This document shows, piece by piece, positions 35,027-45,738 of a stretch of DNA of 64,000 nt; the stretch's first letter is position 1, and every line of letters begins with the position of its first letter. The stretch lies in the NCBI RefSeq assembly GCF_016808335.1, contig NC_053147.1, positions 24,228,913 through 24,292,912 of the forward strand. Direction: 5' to 3'. Origin of the DNA: Panicum virgatum. Taxonomy: Eukaryota; Streptophyta; Magnoliopsida; Poales; Poaceae. The position numbers were made by a program, and so were the translations under genes. The notes beneath the pieces are model-generated. The model saw only the letters and a program-made list of their open reading frames with translations. It was not told the origin of the DNA and ran no database searches.

Positions 35027-35645
35027 TCTATTGATGAGGGTATATTTAAGCGGGAAGATTTATTCATCACCTCTAAGCTGTGTTATTTTTTTTAACTTGA
35101 TCATCCAATTGCCATCATACCAAGAGGATTCTATAAGATGTCCTGAAATTTCAGGTGCACTTATCATGATCCAGAAGATGTTCCAGAGGCAATTGATAAC
35201 ACGATGCAGGATCTGCAGCTTGAGTACTTAGATCTTTTACCTAGTAAGTTAAATAGTACTATTTTTCATTTGCAGAACAAATTCTTCTTACTTCTGAAAA
35301 CAGCTTAAATTGTGACGCTCCTCATTTCCCCCACAATATTTCACTGATCCTTCATAGGTCCACGGTCCAGTTTGTGTAAAGAAAGGAACTAGGTTGAGTG
35401 TCGAAAACATCCTCAAGCCTGAATGCCTGATATACCTGCTACATGGAAAACAATGGAGAAACTATACAGTTCAGGCAAAGCTCATGCCATTGGCGTGAGC
35501 AATTTCTCCTACAAGAAGCTGGAAGACTTGCTCGCCGTTGCATGTGTACCACCAGCAGTCAACCAGGTCGAGTGCCGCCCAGTTTGGCAACAAGAGAAGC
35601 TCCCGCAAGCTTTGCCAGTCAAAGGGCATCCATTCTATTGTCGTA
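35027..35645 (+). pseudogene. Aldo-keto reductase pseudogene AKR-3, exons 3-5
   Basis: Three pieces align with AKR-1 and AKR-2. End of exon 3 (about 35027-35086) has [11 protein letters not shown], but its donor reads CTGTGTTATT where the paralogues have CTGTGGTTAG. Exon 4 (35155-35243) has [23 protein letters not shown] and an extra T in the final Tyr-Leu codons. Exon 5 (35358 to about 35640) starts VHGPVCVKKGTR and contains [18 protein letters not shown] and VNQVEC, but has a frameshift before DIPATW and an inserted C in the LRKLC region. Exons 1 and 2 are missing; the RPI fragment lies about 170 bp upstream of the break. Continues at 42793. Confidence 0.88.
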
Positions 35646-36207
35646 TGCATCCCTAAAATACAGACAATGCACTAAAGTAGTGTACGTTAAAAAGTATGAT
35701 TAGTTGCTTGCGGACAACAAATGAGGACATATACGAGTCTTTTCATGCCACTATAAAAAATAACTAAAATTATAGAGGAGTAGAGTAGAGCGCTACTACT
35801 CTGCATGTCCCTGAAAGTGAGCCCTGCAAATTGTTGCTCTATAAGCCCAATAAGATTCCGGGAACAGCAACCAAACGGGAAAACAATTACAGAAAGCAAC
35901 ACAAGTCAGTCGGATCCAGCTGGAAGATGCAAACAGCTGAACACTAGTCTATGGAGGAAGTGCTCAGTCAAGCCAAGTCAAAAAAAAATTTGTGGGAAAC
36001 CTCACCAACGTACAAGTGTGCACGTGAACGAGTCCTAGAACGTAGTAAACAATAATTAGCTAGCAGCAGTCCTATAGTATACATAAAATTAAGGATATGA
36101 ACGAGGGATCTACCTTTGCATCTCCTTCTCTGAATGGGTAGAGTAGCATTCCTCCTTTCAGAAGCAAAGAGTTGGTTTGGGAGGAGGGTGAGCTGCATTG
36201 AGCTAGG
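35646..36207. other. Intron remnant of AKR-3 and 5' flank of the DUF4220 copy
   Basis: No gene recognised. The DUF4220 insertion boundary must lie here, but no duplication with the other side (42452-42792) was recognised. Confidence 0.35.
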
Positions 36208-36610
36208 ATGGGTTTCTCAGAGGCAGTGCAATGGTGGGAGGAGTGGCAGATCCGAGTCCTCGCCCTGGGCAGCCTCTTCCTGCAGTACTTCCTCTACTTT
36301 GCTGCCCCTCTGCGTAAGCGTTGCATCCCATCTTGGTTCAGGTTCATAATCTGGTTGGCCTACCTAGGCAGCGATGCTCTAGCGATATACGCGCTGGCTG
36401 CCCTCTTCAACCGCCATAAGAAGCAAGAATGGGTTTCTACCCACCGCGATGACGCCAGATTGGAGGCGTTATGGGCGCCCATCCTGTTGGTGCACCTGGG
36501 TGGGGTGGACTCCATAACAGCCTATAACATCGAAGACAATGAGTTGTGGAGACGGCATGTCCTAACAGCAGTATCTCAGGTTCGTGCAACAACTATACAT
36601 TAAGGAGGCG

Positions 36611-36771
36611 TAGGGGTGCAAATTGGTGATCCTTAGGTGCACCTCTAACCCTTTTTAATTCAAAATTTTGTACAAATTTTTCAAAATGAGATTTGATTTT
36701 GGAGAAGTAGTACAAAATTTTAAATTAAAGAGGGTTCGAGTGCACCTAAGGGTCACTAATTAACACCTCTA
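36611..36771. repeat. hAT-type MITE with 8-bp target duplication
   Basis: 161 bp in intron 1 of the DUF4220 copy. The two halves are inverted copies (left TAGGGGTGCAAATTGGTGA, right TCACTAATTAACACCTCTA). AGGAGGCG is repeated on both sides (36603-36610 and 36772-36779), the hAT duplication length. It would fold into a near-perfect hairpin. Confidence 0.88.
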
Positions 36772-38259
36772 AGGAGGCGACATGTCCACTAACCTATTAA
36801 TCAAACCATGTACTATATATGTGTTCTAATCCATTATTATCTCTCCAGTAGTATATATATTTCGTATCTTCTCCTCCCTTATGTCTAGGTACTAGATGCA
36901 TGTATGCATATATTTCCCATGGGAATTACCTCTTAATCGGTGATTAGTATAGAATTTATGAATGAAAATTTTATATGGATGTATATTTTCTACAGAGTCC
37001 GAGCCTCGTATATATAGATTTATGAATAAGACGTAAGTACATGTTAGAGTTTTTTGTGGGTATGGTTCTTGCGACTGGGCGGTGGAACATAATTGAAGCA
37101 TTCCATTTTTCTTCCAGACAAATAATATGTAATTACACACACAGTGTAGATGCTATCTCACTTCCGTCTCCCACTTTGTCTGATCAGGCCGCTGTAGCCA
37201 TGTACGTGTTCCAAAAGTCATGGACAGGCGGGGACAGGAGATTTGTTGCAAGCAGCGATTTTGATTTTCCTCGCGGGGATCCTCAAAGTGCTTCGCGAAG
37301 CCGGTGGCTCTCAAGAGCGCTAGTATCAGCAGCCTCATGAGCATTGTCAGATCAAGGTCCTGCCCAGACACCGCAGGCGTGCCGCCACCACCTGATGACT
37401 CCACAACCCCGGTAGATCCAGACGAGGATGAATTCAACAAGGAAGTTCTAGATGTCTTCATAAACGATGAGGTGTACTATCCATTCGTAGACATGGCACC
37501 CAGAAGATTTTTTTTTGGGGGGGGGGGGGTACAGGCATGACGACCTGCGAACAGCGCTGTCTCTCTCTCCTCTCGATCGACTCTACACCAAGTAACAAGT
37601 GTACAGTCACACGACCAAATTCTTTCTGTACATGGCATTCTCAAAGCGTGTCCCTTGAAGGCGTACCTGTGGTTTCTTGCTGCGGGTGATGGTGAATCCG
37701 ATGTTGTTCACGGCGCTCGGGCTCTTCCACACGAGCCACAGAAGAGCTTACAACAGCGGCGACGTCAAGGTTACCTACACCCTGCCGTCCTGCACTGCTA
37801 GTTTGGAGTACTTCGGAGGCTTCTCGCTTTGCGTTGGCAATTTTATATGGAGTGTGTACAATCTTTTTGCTAATGGGCGCATGCCAACACACTCACCATA
37901 GCCTGATCACATTGCCCAGTACAGCCTCGTAGGGTACTTGGCCAGCAAGAGGAAGCACAGGATCCTCACGAGCATCACGGCCTTCCTGGGCTGCGAGGAG
38001 CCGAGGACTACCTCGACCCGCTCTGGAGTATGAAGCCGTTCACGTGGACCCTTTTCATCACATGGCTTGTCAGTCGCTTCATTGAAATTTGGAAGCGCGA
38101 CCACGGAACGGAAGCAGCCACCAACAACAGGGCGGCGGCCTTCAAGTTCAACGACAACCGAGGCCTGGACCATCAACAAGCTGCGGTGTGGTGGCAGCAA
38201 GATCCTACGGGAGAGCCTGCGGAGGCCGTTCGACGAGAGCGTCCTCCTCTGGCACCTCG

Positions 38260-41200
38260 TGTAACAATCCAAAAATTTGGATTCAAATAAAGAAATTTCC
38301 TTACACGTGGACCCCACCTGTCATACACCCACCTCCCTTCTCCCTGTGCTGCACGTCGCAGTAATGGCGCCGAGCTCTCCCGAAGCTCCCCACCGCTGTG
38401 CTTGCCGTCGTGGAGGCCGATCCCGGTTTCCCGGCCGTCGGTGGCGTCGCCAAGTCGACCACGCCCCTCTCCCGAGCTCGCCACCTGCCTCGCTCCCTCC
38501 TGCGCCTCGCCTGGCTCTCCTTCTCCTTCCTCTGCTCGCCATGGATGGCGTCTGAGCAACTCGCGTTCATCGATCGAATCCGCGAGCTCCGCTCCACGGA
38601 TTTCAAATCCACCGTAACCGAAGCTCGACAACCTTCCTAGCTTCCTTTCCAACCCCGCCAAACCTAGCCCCGAGCCCCATCTCGTCGGAAATCAGTAAAT
38701 CCCCGGCCGCCCGCCATTGAAACCTCTCGGAGCTCTGGTCGCCGTTGAACTCCCACCTCCGGCCGTCATTTTCTTCGTCTAGTAGCTCAAATCGAACCTA
38801 GGTGAGGTGCTCCTACTCGTGCGCCTCTTTCCCCTTCGATTCGTGCATCACCGACGCCGGAACGCGGCCATGCCGCCGCCGGCCGACCCGCCTGCCGCCG
38901 CCGCACGGCGCGGGCTGCGCTCACGCCGCCCCACGCCCCGCATGCGCGCGCACCGAGGCCGCCCAACCCCACTGAAGCTCACCCGCGCCGCTCCGCCGCC
39001 GCTAGGGCACCGCCGCCGCCGGGACAAGCTCGCCGCCGCCTCCCCTACCATGCGCCCGCCGCCGCTCCCTTGCTCTGCTGCTGCCGCTGTCGCAGGCCGC
39101 CCCAAGTCCCTGCGCGCGCATCCGCCGCCCGCAGCCGCCCTCAGCGCCGTGCCCTAACCCGCTGCACCAGCCACCGCCCGCTCCGCCCTAGGCGCCGCCG
39201 CCGCTCCCCTGCTCTGCGCTACTGCCGTCGCGGGCCCTTGCCGCTGTCTAGAGCCGCGCAAACGCGCGGGCCCCACCACCGGGCCGCTGCAGCTGCGCCG
39301 CCGCGCGAGCCGCCGCCGGCCGCCGCCGCTGCGGGCCGCTCACCCCAGCGCTTGGGCGCCGCCGCGCGCCGCGGCGTGCTTGGCTGGGCGGGGGAGAAAC
39401 CCCTCCCACTGACCAGTGGGGCCCGCTGGTCAGTGGGGTAAAGGGGGGAGTTTTATTTGTTTTGTTAATTTATTTCGGCTGTAGATTGTAAATTCCATAT
39501 AAATTCAAGGAAAAATACAAAAAATATGAAATAAATTTTGTTAGGTTTATTAGAATAAGATCTATGGAGGAAAAATATCCACAGTGGCAAAATGACCTTT
39601 TTACCCCCCGCAAGAATTTAGATTGTGTTTAGTCTTGCTTAATTAGTTTCTATAGCTTTGTTAATCTAAAATTATGAAATTTTTGCAGTAACTTACTTTA
39701 AACATGAGTGTTCCACCATAAAATTTTCATACTCATAGGACCTAGTTTAGTATGTGAATATAATATGTAACCAAACTGAATTATGTGTATAGGTATAATA
39801 ATATTTATTTTACATGTAGATTTTTATACAAATTATAAGAGGCAAATAATAATGTCTTTGCTAGTCATATTTTATTTTATAATAAATCATGCTCTAATTG
39901 ATAATTTGGCTTATAATTGTTACTAACACTTAGGGTTAAAGTTAATTATCACCATACCTGCGTCATTCTATGTAAATTGTTAATTTGTTTAATGTTTATC
40001 TTCTAGGGGCAAAGTCATGTTGGCGTTTACTCATTATCTCATATGCATGGCATTTACGCATTGTCTTATGTGCATACATATAGAATCCGCGACCGAGGAA
40101 GTCGTGTACGAGGTGATCGCGGAGCCGCAGGAGCAGACGGAGCAAGCCCCGCAGGCGTTTCGTGACGACCCGGCCCAAGGCTCAGTGGACCCTAGCTCTG
40201 AGCAGCAGCCTGCAGGCAAGCCCCGGTGCACATCCTATAATTTCAATTTATGACATCTATATATGTTTCTATTATTTGTGCATTAGGTTTAGGAATTATT
40301 TGGAACTCTAGTTGCATGATCCCTAGGTTCCCTGTAGTTCTACTAGTATGTATAGGACGATAGAAATGCTATGCTTAATAAGATCTCGGTAGAAGTCGAG
40401 TGATTTCTGGTCACTCGCGAGATATAGGATGTATCGTTGTTTTGAGTATATGGAATAATGGAATAGGTTGGAGAAAGAACTTAAAATGGAGACTGGGCGG
40501 GGAAAGGCTAGCCCGTCTGTGTCAATTAAGGACCGTTCGTTGTCTGGCCCTGTGATCGAGTTTGAATTGTACTAACTGCATGCCAGGAGTAGGAGGTAGT
40601 CGAAACCGGTAAGCCGAGTACTGCCTTGCTTCGAAAGTACAGGAACCCGCACCCAACTCCTGGGGCGAGTCGAGTAGTCGCGGAGAATTGGGATGCATAT
40701 GTTTACTTTTGGTGGTCTCACGTTGAGCTCGGCTGACCATATGTCGTTGGGCTGGTTCCTGTAGTTCGAGGCGGGGAGGGGAATGGTTGGTATGTATAGT
40801 CCGACGGGGCAAATACGTGCCGTGTTGGTTAGGTCCACCTTGCAAGGTTAAATCGGATCGATTCGCCGACAGTCGCTCTCGGATAAGAGCACCTTTATCA
40901 CAGCACTGCATCGTAGTAAAGATATGGAAGAGAATAAGATGATCAGTATAGTTGTACCTAATCAATTGTTTTTCCACACTGATTGGTATAGAAATGCAAA
41001 CCGTAGAAAATAGGTAACCATTCTAAATCTTGAGCTAAAATATTGAAAGTCAGGGCTCACTCTTAAATGCTTTCCGCAAAACAACCCACAGCCAGAAAGC
41101 CGTGCATGTCTAGATAGTGGGCTATGTATACCCATAGTCGGGTAAGTCTTGCGGAGTATTAGTATACTCAGGGTTGTGGCTCAAACTATTTCAGGTCAGG

Positions 41201-41657
41201 ATGAGATAGACTTCTGCCCTTGTTGTGCTAAATTCATCCAGCTTGGCGCGGATGGTTGGGAGGTGACCGGACCAGATGTTTAGTCCTTACTAGTTACAAA
41301 ATCACACACCCGTGGGCTGAGTGTGTGATTCGATACTGCGCTTCTTGTGTTATAGACGTAAGGTTTCCTATATCGGGCTTTGTTTAAAATAAAGTTGCCC
41401 TTGTATATTGTTTATGTAATTAAACCAGGGTTGTAGAACTTAATGTACTCTACTCGGTATTGTAATCGTATTTCTATGTACTCGTCATGTTTGTACTGCC
41501 TGCGCTCACCTTCGCGTGGGACTACTGATGTTTGTTTCGATCGGAATGTCGGTTTCGAAAGGACTGTCAAATTAAACCGTTAAACCAAATGTGACTGATG
41601 TATTCAAATAATGGCCATTTAGCTTAATTTGAGTTTTAATTTGGCGGTTCTGTCACA
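38260..41657 (+). repeat. Solo LTR (Ty3/gypsy type) inside the DUF4220/DUF594 pseudogene
   Basis: The 3398-bp insert starts TGTAACAATCC and ends GTTCTGTCACA and is flanked by CCTCG on both sides (38255-38259 and 41658-41662). It interrupts the coding phrase LLWHL-ATEF. There is no gag-pol and no second LTR copy, so it is a solo LTR left by recombination. It has a GC-rich first third (38380-39400) and an AT-rich centre. The TGTAAC start is common in grass gypsy LTRs. Confidence 0.85.
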
Positions 41658-42451
41658 CCTCGCCACGGAGTTCTGCTACTTCGACCGCGTCGACGAAACC
41701 ACCGGCGGCGACGACAGCAGAGACGACAACGCCGGCGACAACGACAGCAGTGACGACAGACACCGACACCCTCGCCCACGCCATAATGAGCGACTGCAAG
41801 TACAACAGGGTGATCTCCAACTACATCGTCAACCCGGAGATGCTCATGACCGGCGCCATACCTAGCCTGTTCAGAAACGCATACAAGAGGCTCAATGGCA
41901 TGCTGCTGGTTGATGGAGAGGAGAGAACTGCAGCGCCCCAAGAGGACCTGGACGACCACCGCAGCAGGGTGGATGATGGAGAACCTACGCAGGAGGGGAC
42001 GGCGGCGCACGGGGAGGCGGCCGAGCTCGCCAAGAAGATAATCCAGAAGCTCAAGGGCGGTGCCAAAGGCAGAGGCGTCGTTGAAGATGCTTGGGCGCTC
42101 TCCGAGGAGCTCGTGAAGCTGCGCAAAGATGATGACGGCAGTGTCAGTGACAGGATGTGGACGGTGCTATTCGTCGTGTGGGTGGAGATGCTCTGTTTCT
42201 CCGCCAGCAGGTGCAGAGGGTACCCGCACGCCAAGAGCCTGGGAAAGGGCGGAGACGCCGGAGAGTACCTCTCCTACATCTGGTTGCTCCTGTGGTGCAT
42301 GGGGATGGAAACCTTGGCAGACAAGATGCAGAGGGCGCCGGAGATGTCAGAGCAAGAAGACGGCAGTGCTGGTGGTGGAGGCGCTGAGATCGCTGACACT
42401 ACATCCACCACGCCAGCAGAGACCATCATCGGTGACGAGAATGAGAGATGA

Positions 42452-42792
42452 TGGAGCTGCTAGCACTACATCGCCAACAATCGTCATCGGTGACGAAAAG
42501 AGAGATGAGGACGGTGGCTCTCACGGCGCAACATCAGCTGCAACAGCCACCCCCCATCATCGGTGATGAGAATGTTTGAAAGAAGTACGGTTTGCCTAGT
42601 TCTGAGTATCGTTAGCTCGAGTTGCGTCCTAGTATGTATCTGCACAACAATTGTTTCGATTTGTTCGTTGGAAACTAGCAATTGTGTCAGTCCTCCTTGA
42701 GCAGTCACTTCTGCTCTACAAGGGAACCTGACTAAGAATTCAGGCTGAGCGGGCGGCTGAATCTCCAATGCTATAACATGAACACCACTGCT
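42452..42792. other. 3' flank of the DUF594 end and junction to AKR-3
   Basis: Probable 3' UTR of the DUF594 copy, then the junction into AKR-3 exon 6. No other feature seen. Confidence 0.35.
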
Positions 42793-43091
42793 GTCGTGCT
42801 CCCGAAGAGGGACAATGAGTCGTGGACGAGGCCACGAGGGAGAACATTGACCTGTTTGATTGGTGCATCCCTGACGAGCTGATGGCAAAGTTCCCCGAGA
42901 TCGAGCAGGCATGTTCGCATATTTTTTGGTTTGTCCTGATCAGTTGGTAGCTGAAACGCCAGCGTTTCTTCCTGACATGCCAATTTTGACTGCAAAACCA
43001 ACCCAGGTCAGGCTTTTTCAAGTATGAGTTAGTGACTCATCCGACGAGCTTTTACAAGTCCGTGGAGGATTTTTGGGACGGCGAAGTCTGA
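42793..43091 (+). pseudogene. Aldo-keto reductase pseudogene AKR-3, exons 6 (partial) and 7
   Basis: Exon 6 end (about 42793-42908) reads VLPK, then an expanded, altered stretch, then RENIDLFDWCIPDELMAKFPEIEQ. It is followed by GC (CAG|GCATGT), the donor type shared with AKR-1 and AKR-2. Exon 7 (43007-43091) contains FKYELVTHPTSFYKSVEDFWDGEV and a stop, but one base out of phase with its expected acceptor. The first part of exon 6 is lost. It is 7.1 kb away from exon 5. Confidence 0.88.
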
Positions 43092-43299
43092 AGTGACCTA
43101 TGTGTTCCGCTGGTGCTTCAAATGCTAGAGCATTCTTCCTTCCATAAACAAAGTCCACTCATGTTGGTTGGAGTGCTTTGCATAATCACCAGATGAATCA
43201 TTCGTCCTTATTTTATATATAATCAGGATCATTCATCTTTGTCACCTCCTCGATGGAGTGCTGACGAGAACGAAAAGTATGTAGACTTTTGTTTCCATC
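43092..43299. other. AKR-3 3' flank
   Basis: Former 3' UTR and intergenic sequence. Nothing recognised. Confidence 0.3.
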
Positions 43300-43610
43300 A
43301 GCTTTTTTTAATCCCAGTTGCATTAAAAGAAATCTTATCATTTAGAAGTATCAAATAAAATCTATTTATAAAACTTTTTTGACAGATGGGTGCTAATTTG
43401 CGAGACGAATCTAATGAGCCTAATTAATCCATATTTTACTATAGTGGTGCTACAGTAATCATTCGCTAGTTATTGAGTAGTATACCTCATTATATTCGTC
43501 TCGCAGTTTAGCTCCAGAGTTCCGAGTTTTATAATCAGACTTTATTTAATATTAATAAATATCAAGATTCTCTTTGATGTGATATAGTTTAAAGTTTAGT
43601 CCATGCGTTT
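43300..43610. repeat. Grass MITE (same family as 7371), eroded ends
   Basis: Contains GCGAGACGAATCTAATGAGC and the inverted TATTCGTCTCGCAG arm, with GTGCTACAGTAAT between. The outer ends are no longer readable, so limits are approximate. Confidence 0.55.
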
Positions 43611-43841
43611 CCATGTTATGGACCCAACTACCCATGTCAATTTCTGCCTCAAAGATCACTCTGTGAAGTACGCAATGGCTTGTCCTGGGGCTCCCAAGAA
43701 CTCGGGAATTTAACCTTTTTAATATTAATTAAACAACCTGTCGGAGAATAAATTTATAAAATAAAATTTTGGTCACACAGAGGTTATTTTAAAACGAATT
43801 GGATCCATCCTTTGTATTTTGTATTTATATTAAAAAATGTA

Positions 43842-44088
43842 TTTCCTCCGTCCACAAAAGAATGTAATTATGGGATTCGTGCCGGTCAAGTTTGACCAAA
43901 TTTATTTTAAATAATATTAATATTTATATCTCCAAATAAATATACTATGAAAATATAACCTATAATTAATCTAATGTTACTTATTTTGTATTATGAATAT
44001 CGTTAAATTTTTTTATAAATGCAATCAAAGTTTAAACTATTTGACTCCTCAAAAAATGAGAATTGCATTATTTTGTGGACAGAGGAAG
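43842..44088. repeat. Stowaway-like MITE
   Basis: Left end TTTCCTCCGTCCACAAAAGA after TA, right end TTTTGTGGACAGAGGAAG before TA. The inside (AATGTAATT...; GAGAATTGCATTATTTTG) matches the element at 3890. Confidence 0.75.
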
Positions 44089-44197
44089 TATATCATTATG
44101 GAAATGTAACGCATATCCGCTTCGTTTTCGGCTGGACATCGTGCGCTTTTTTCTTTTTTATATTTTTAAAAAATAAAAATTTCAAAAATATATGTCC

Positions 44198-44711
44198 ACA
44201 CAACAACAACAACATAGCCTTTTTTCCCAAGCAAGTTGGGGTAGGCTAGAGATGAAATCCGAAAGAAATAAGTTCAAGGTTCAGGCACATTGATAGCTAG
44301 TCTCCAAGCGCTCCTATCCAAAGCTATCTCTTTAGAGATATTCCAATCATTAAGGTCTCTCTTAACCGACTCATCCCACGTCAGTTTAGGTCTACCTCTA
44401 CCCCTCTTTACATTGTCGACCCGCTCAAGAACCCCATTACGCACCGGCGCCTCAGGAGGCATTCGTTGGACATGTCCAAACCATCTCAGCCGATGCTGGG
44501 TAAGTTTCTCCTCAATTGGTGCCACTCCGACCCTATCCCGAATAATTTCTTCCGGACTCTATCCCTCCTTGTGTGCCCGCAAAACCACCGCAACATCCGC
44601 ATCTCTGCTACACTCAGTTGCTGGACATGTCGCCTTTTTGTAGGCCAACATTCAGCACGGTATAGCATCGCCGGACGAATTGATGTCCTATAGAATTTGC
44701 CTTTTAGCTTT
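44198..44711 (-). mobile_element. 5'-truncated RTE LINE fragment nested in the MULE
   Basis: A 514-bp minus-strand fragment, nearly identical to the 3' end of the LINE at 55610. It has an ACAACA-type tail at the left and encodes the terminal peptide LTQHRLRWFGHVQR to AINVPEP. The short direct repeat TGTCC (44193-44197 and 44712-44716) flanks it. Because it splits the MULE terminal repeat, it arrived after the MULE did. Confidence 0.85.
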
Positions 44712-45411
44712 TGTCCGTTTTGAAATATTTCAAAAATATCCCCCGGTCGCCCCCTCATTGGGCGACATGCTCTAAGTGTATTTTTTTTTCTTCAAACTCG
44801 CAACGAGGTCCCGGGCAAAAAAAGGGGCATGTCGCCCCCCCCCCCCCACAGGCGACAGGGGCGACACCCCACGGGCGACCACTACCACTGGGCCCAGCCC
44901 ACGGGCGCGGCAGGGGGCCTGTCGCCCCCTCGGGCGACCGGGGTAACCCTCCTTATATAAGATCCAACCCCCTCTTCTCTCCTCATTTGAGCCCGAAAAT
45001 TCCACCAAAAATCCAGAAAAAAAGAGAGAGGTGAGAAGAAGGGAAGCGGCGAAGCCCTGCCGGATTCAGCACTTGTGATCTGCATGTTAGTACATTTAGC
45101 TTATATATTTTTCTATTTAAGTACTACGCATTTAAGTAGGAGTAATTTAAGTAAGGGTGAGTAATTTAATTTAATTAGTGCTATAGTAGAACCATTTAAG
45201 TAGGATTTTAATAATATTTTAGTTTGTAGTTACGTAGTAGTAAATTAGTTTAGAAAATTAGTACTACGTATTTATTATTACAATTGCAGTACTATTAGAG
45301 ACGTGTTTATAAATTAATTACGATTTAGAATATAATTTCGCATATGCAGTATAGAATTTGAGTGTTATCACGTAGTTATGAATACTTATACGTTGTAGTT
45401 GAATTTCATAC

Positions 45412-45738
45412 TTAGTTTTTACGGATTATTGAATAAGAACTTTGTAAGAATCCAATGATATTAGGATGATTCGCTAATTCACATACTCTCATGTATATCT
45501 TCCGACGTTCTAGCAGGTGTCCCTTTACATCTTGCGTCGTAATACCTCGAAATAATGTGAAATCTTTAAACTCTACTACTTTGGACAACACCATCTCTAT
45601 CGTACCATCCGCTAACGGATCCAACTTCTTACTGATAACAAGATGGGTCATGATATCAAATATTATACTAGATTTTTCTTCGGTCCATGAAAATCCTCCA
45701 CAATTGGAGGCAGCCATTGCCTTATGCTGCAATATCAA
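45412..45738 (-). CDS. Unassigned ORF inside the MULE (possible captured fragment)
   Basis: 108 codons, minus strand, between the MULE terminal repeats. The segment GGFSWTEEKSSIIFDIMTHLV has a Trp-initiated helix resembling the start of Myb/SANT-like domains. Further on it reads VVEFKDFTLFRG and ERRKIYMRVCELAN. The resemblance is weak. It has no MULE transposase motif. It could be a host exon picked up by the element, or chance. Confidence 0.3.
   Translation of the reverse strand: MILQHKAMAASNCGGFSWTEEKSSIIFDIMTHLVISKKLDPLADGTIEMVLSKVVEFKDFTLFRGITTQDVKGHLLERRKIYMRVCELANHPNIIGFLQSSYSIIRKN

Larger units (their letters stand above)
36208..42451 (+). pseudogene. DUF4220/DUF594 plant membrane-protein gene, disrupted
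   Basis: Exon 1 (36208-36579, 124 codons) starts MGFSEAVQWWEEWQIRVLAL and has two hydrophobic helices followed by WAPILLVHLGGVDSITAYNIEDNELWRRH, the DUF4220 signature. Exon 2 begins at 37188 (AAVAMYVFQKSWTGGDRR) and has an extra base before LLQAAILIFLAGILKVL and another shift before KPVALKSASISSLMS. A T8-G13 run at about 37508-37530 and further breaks follow. The DUF594 end resumes after a solo LTR: HLATEFCYFD near 41655, then DCKYNRVISNYIVNPEMLM and EDAWALSEELVKL to a stop at 42451. The family is common and clustered in grasses; its function is not established. The gene lies between exons 5 and 6/7 of AKR-3. Confidence 0.85.
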
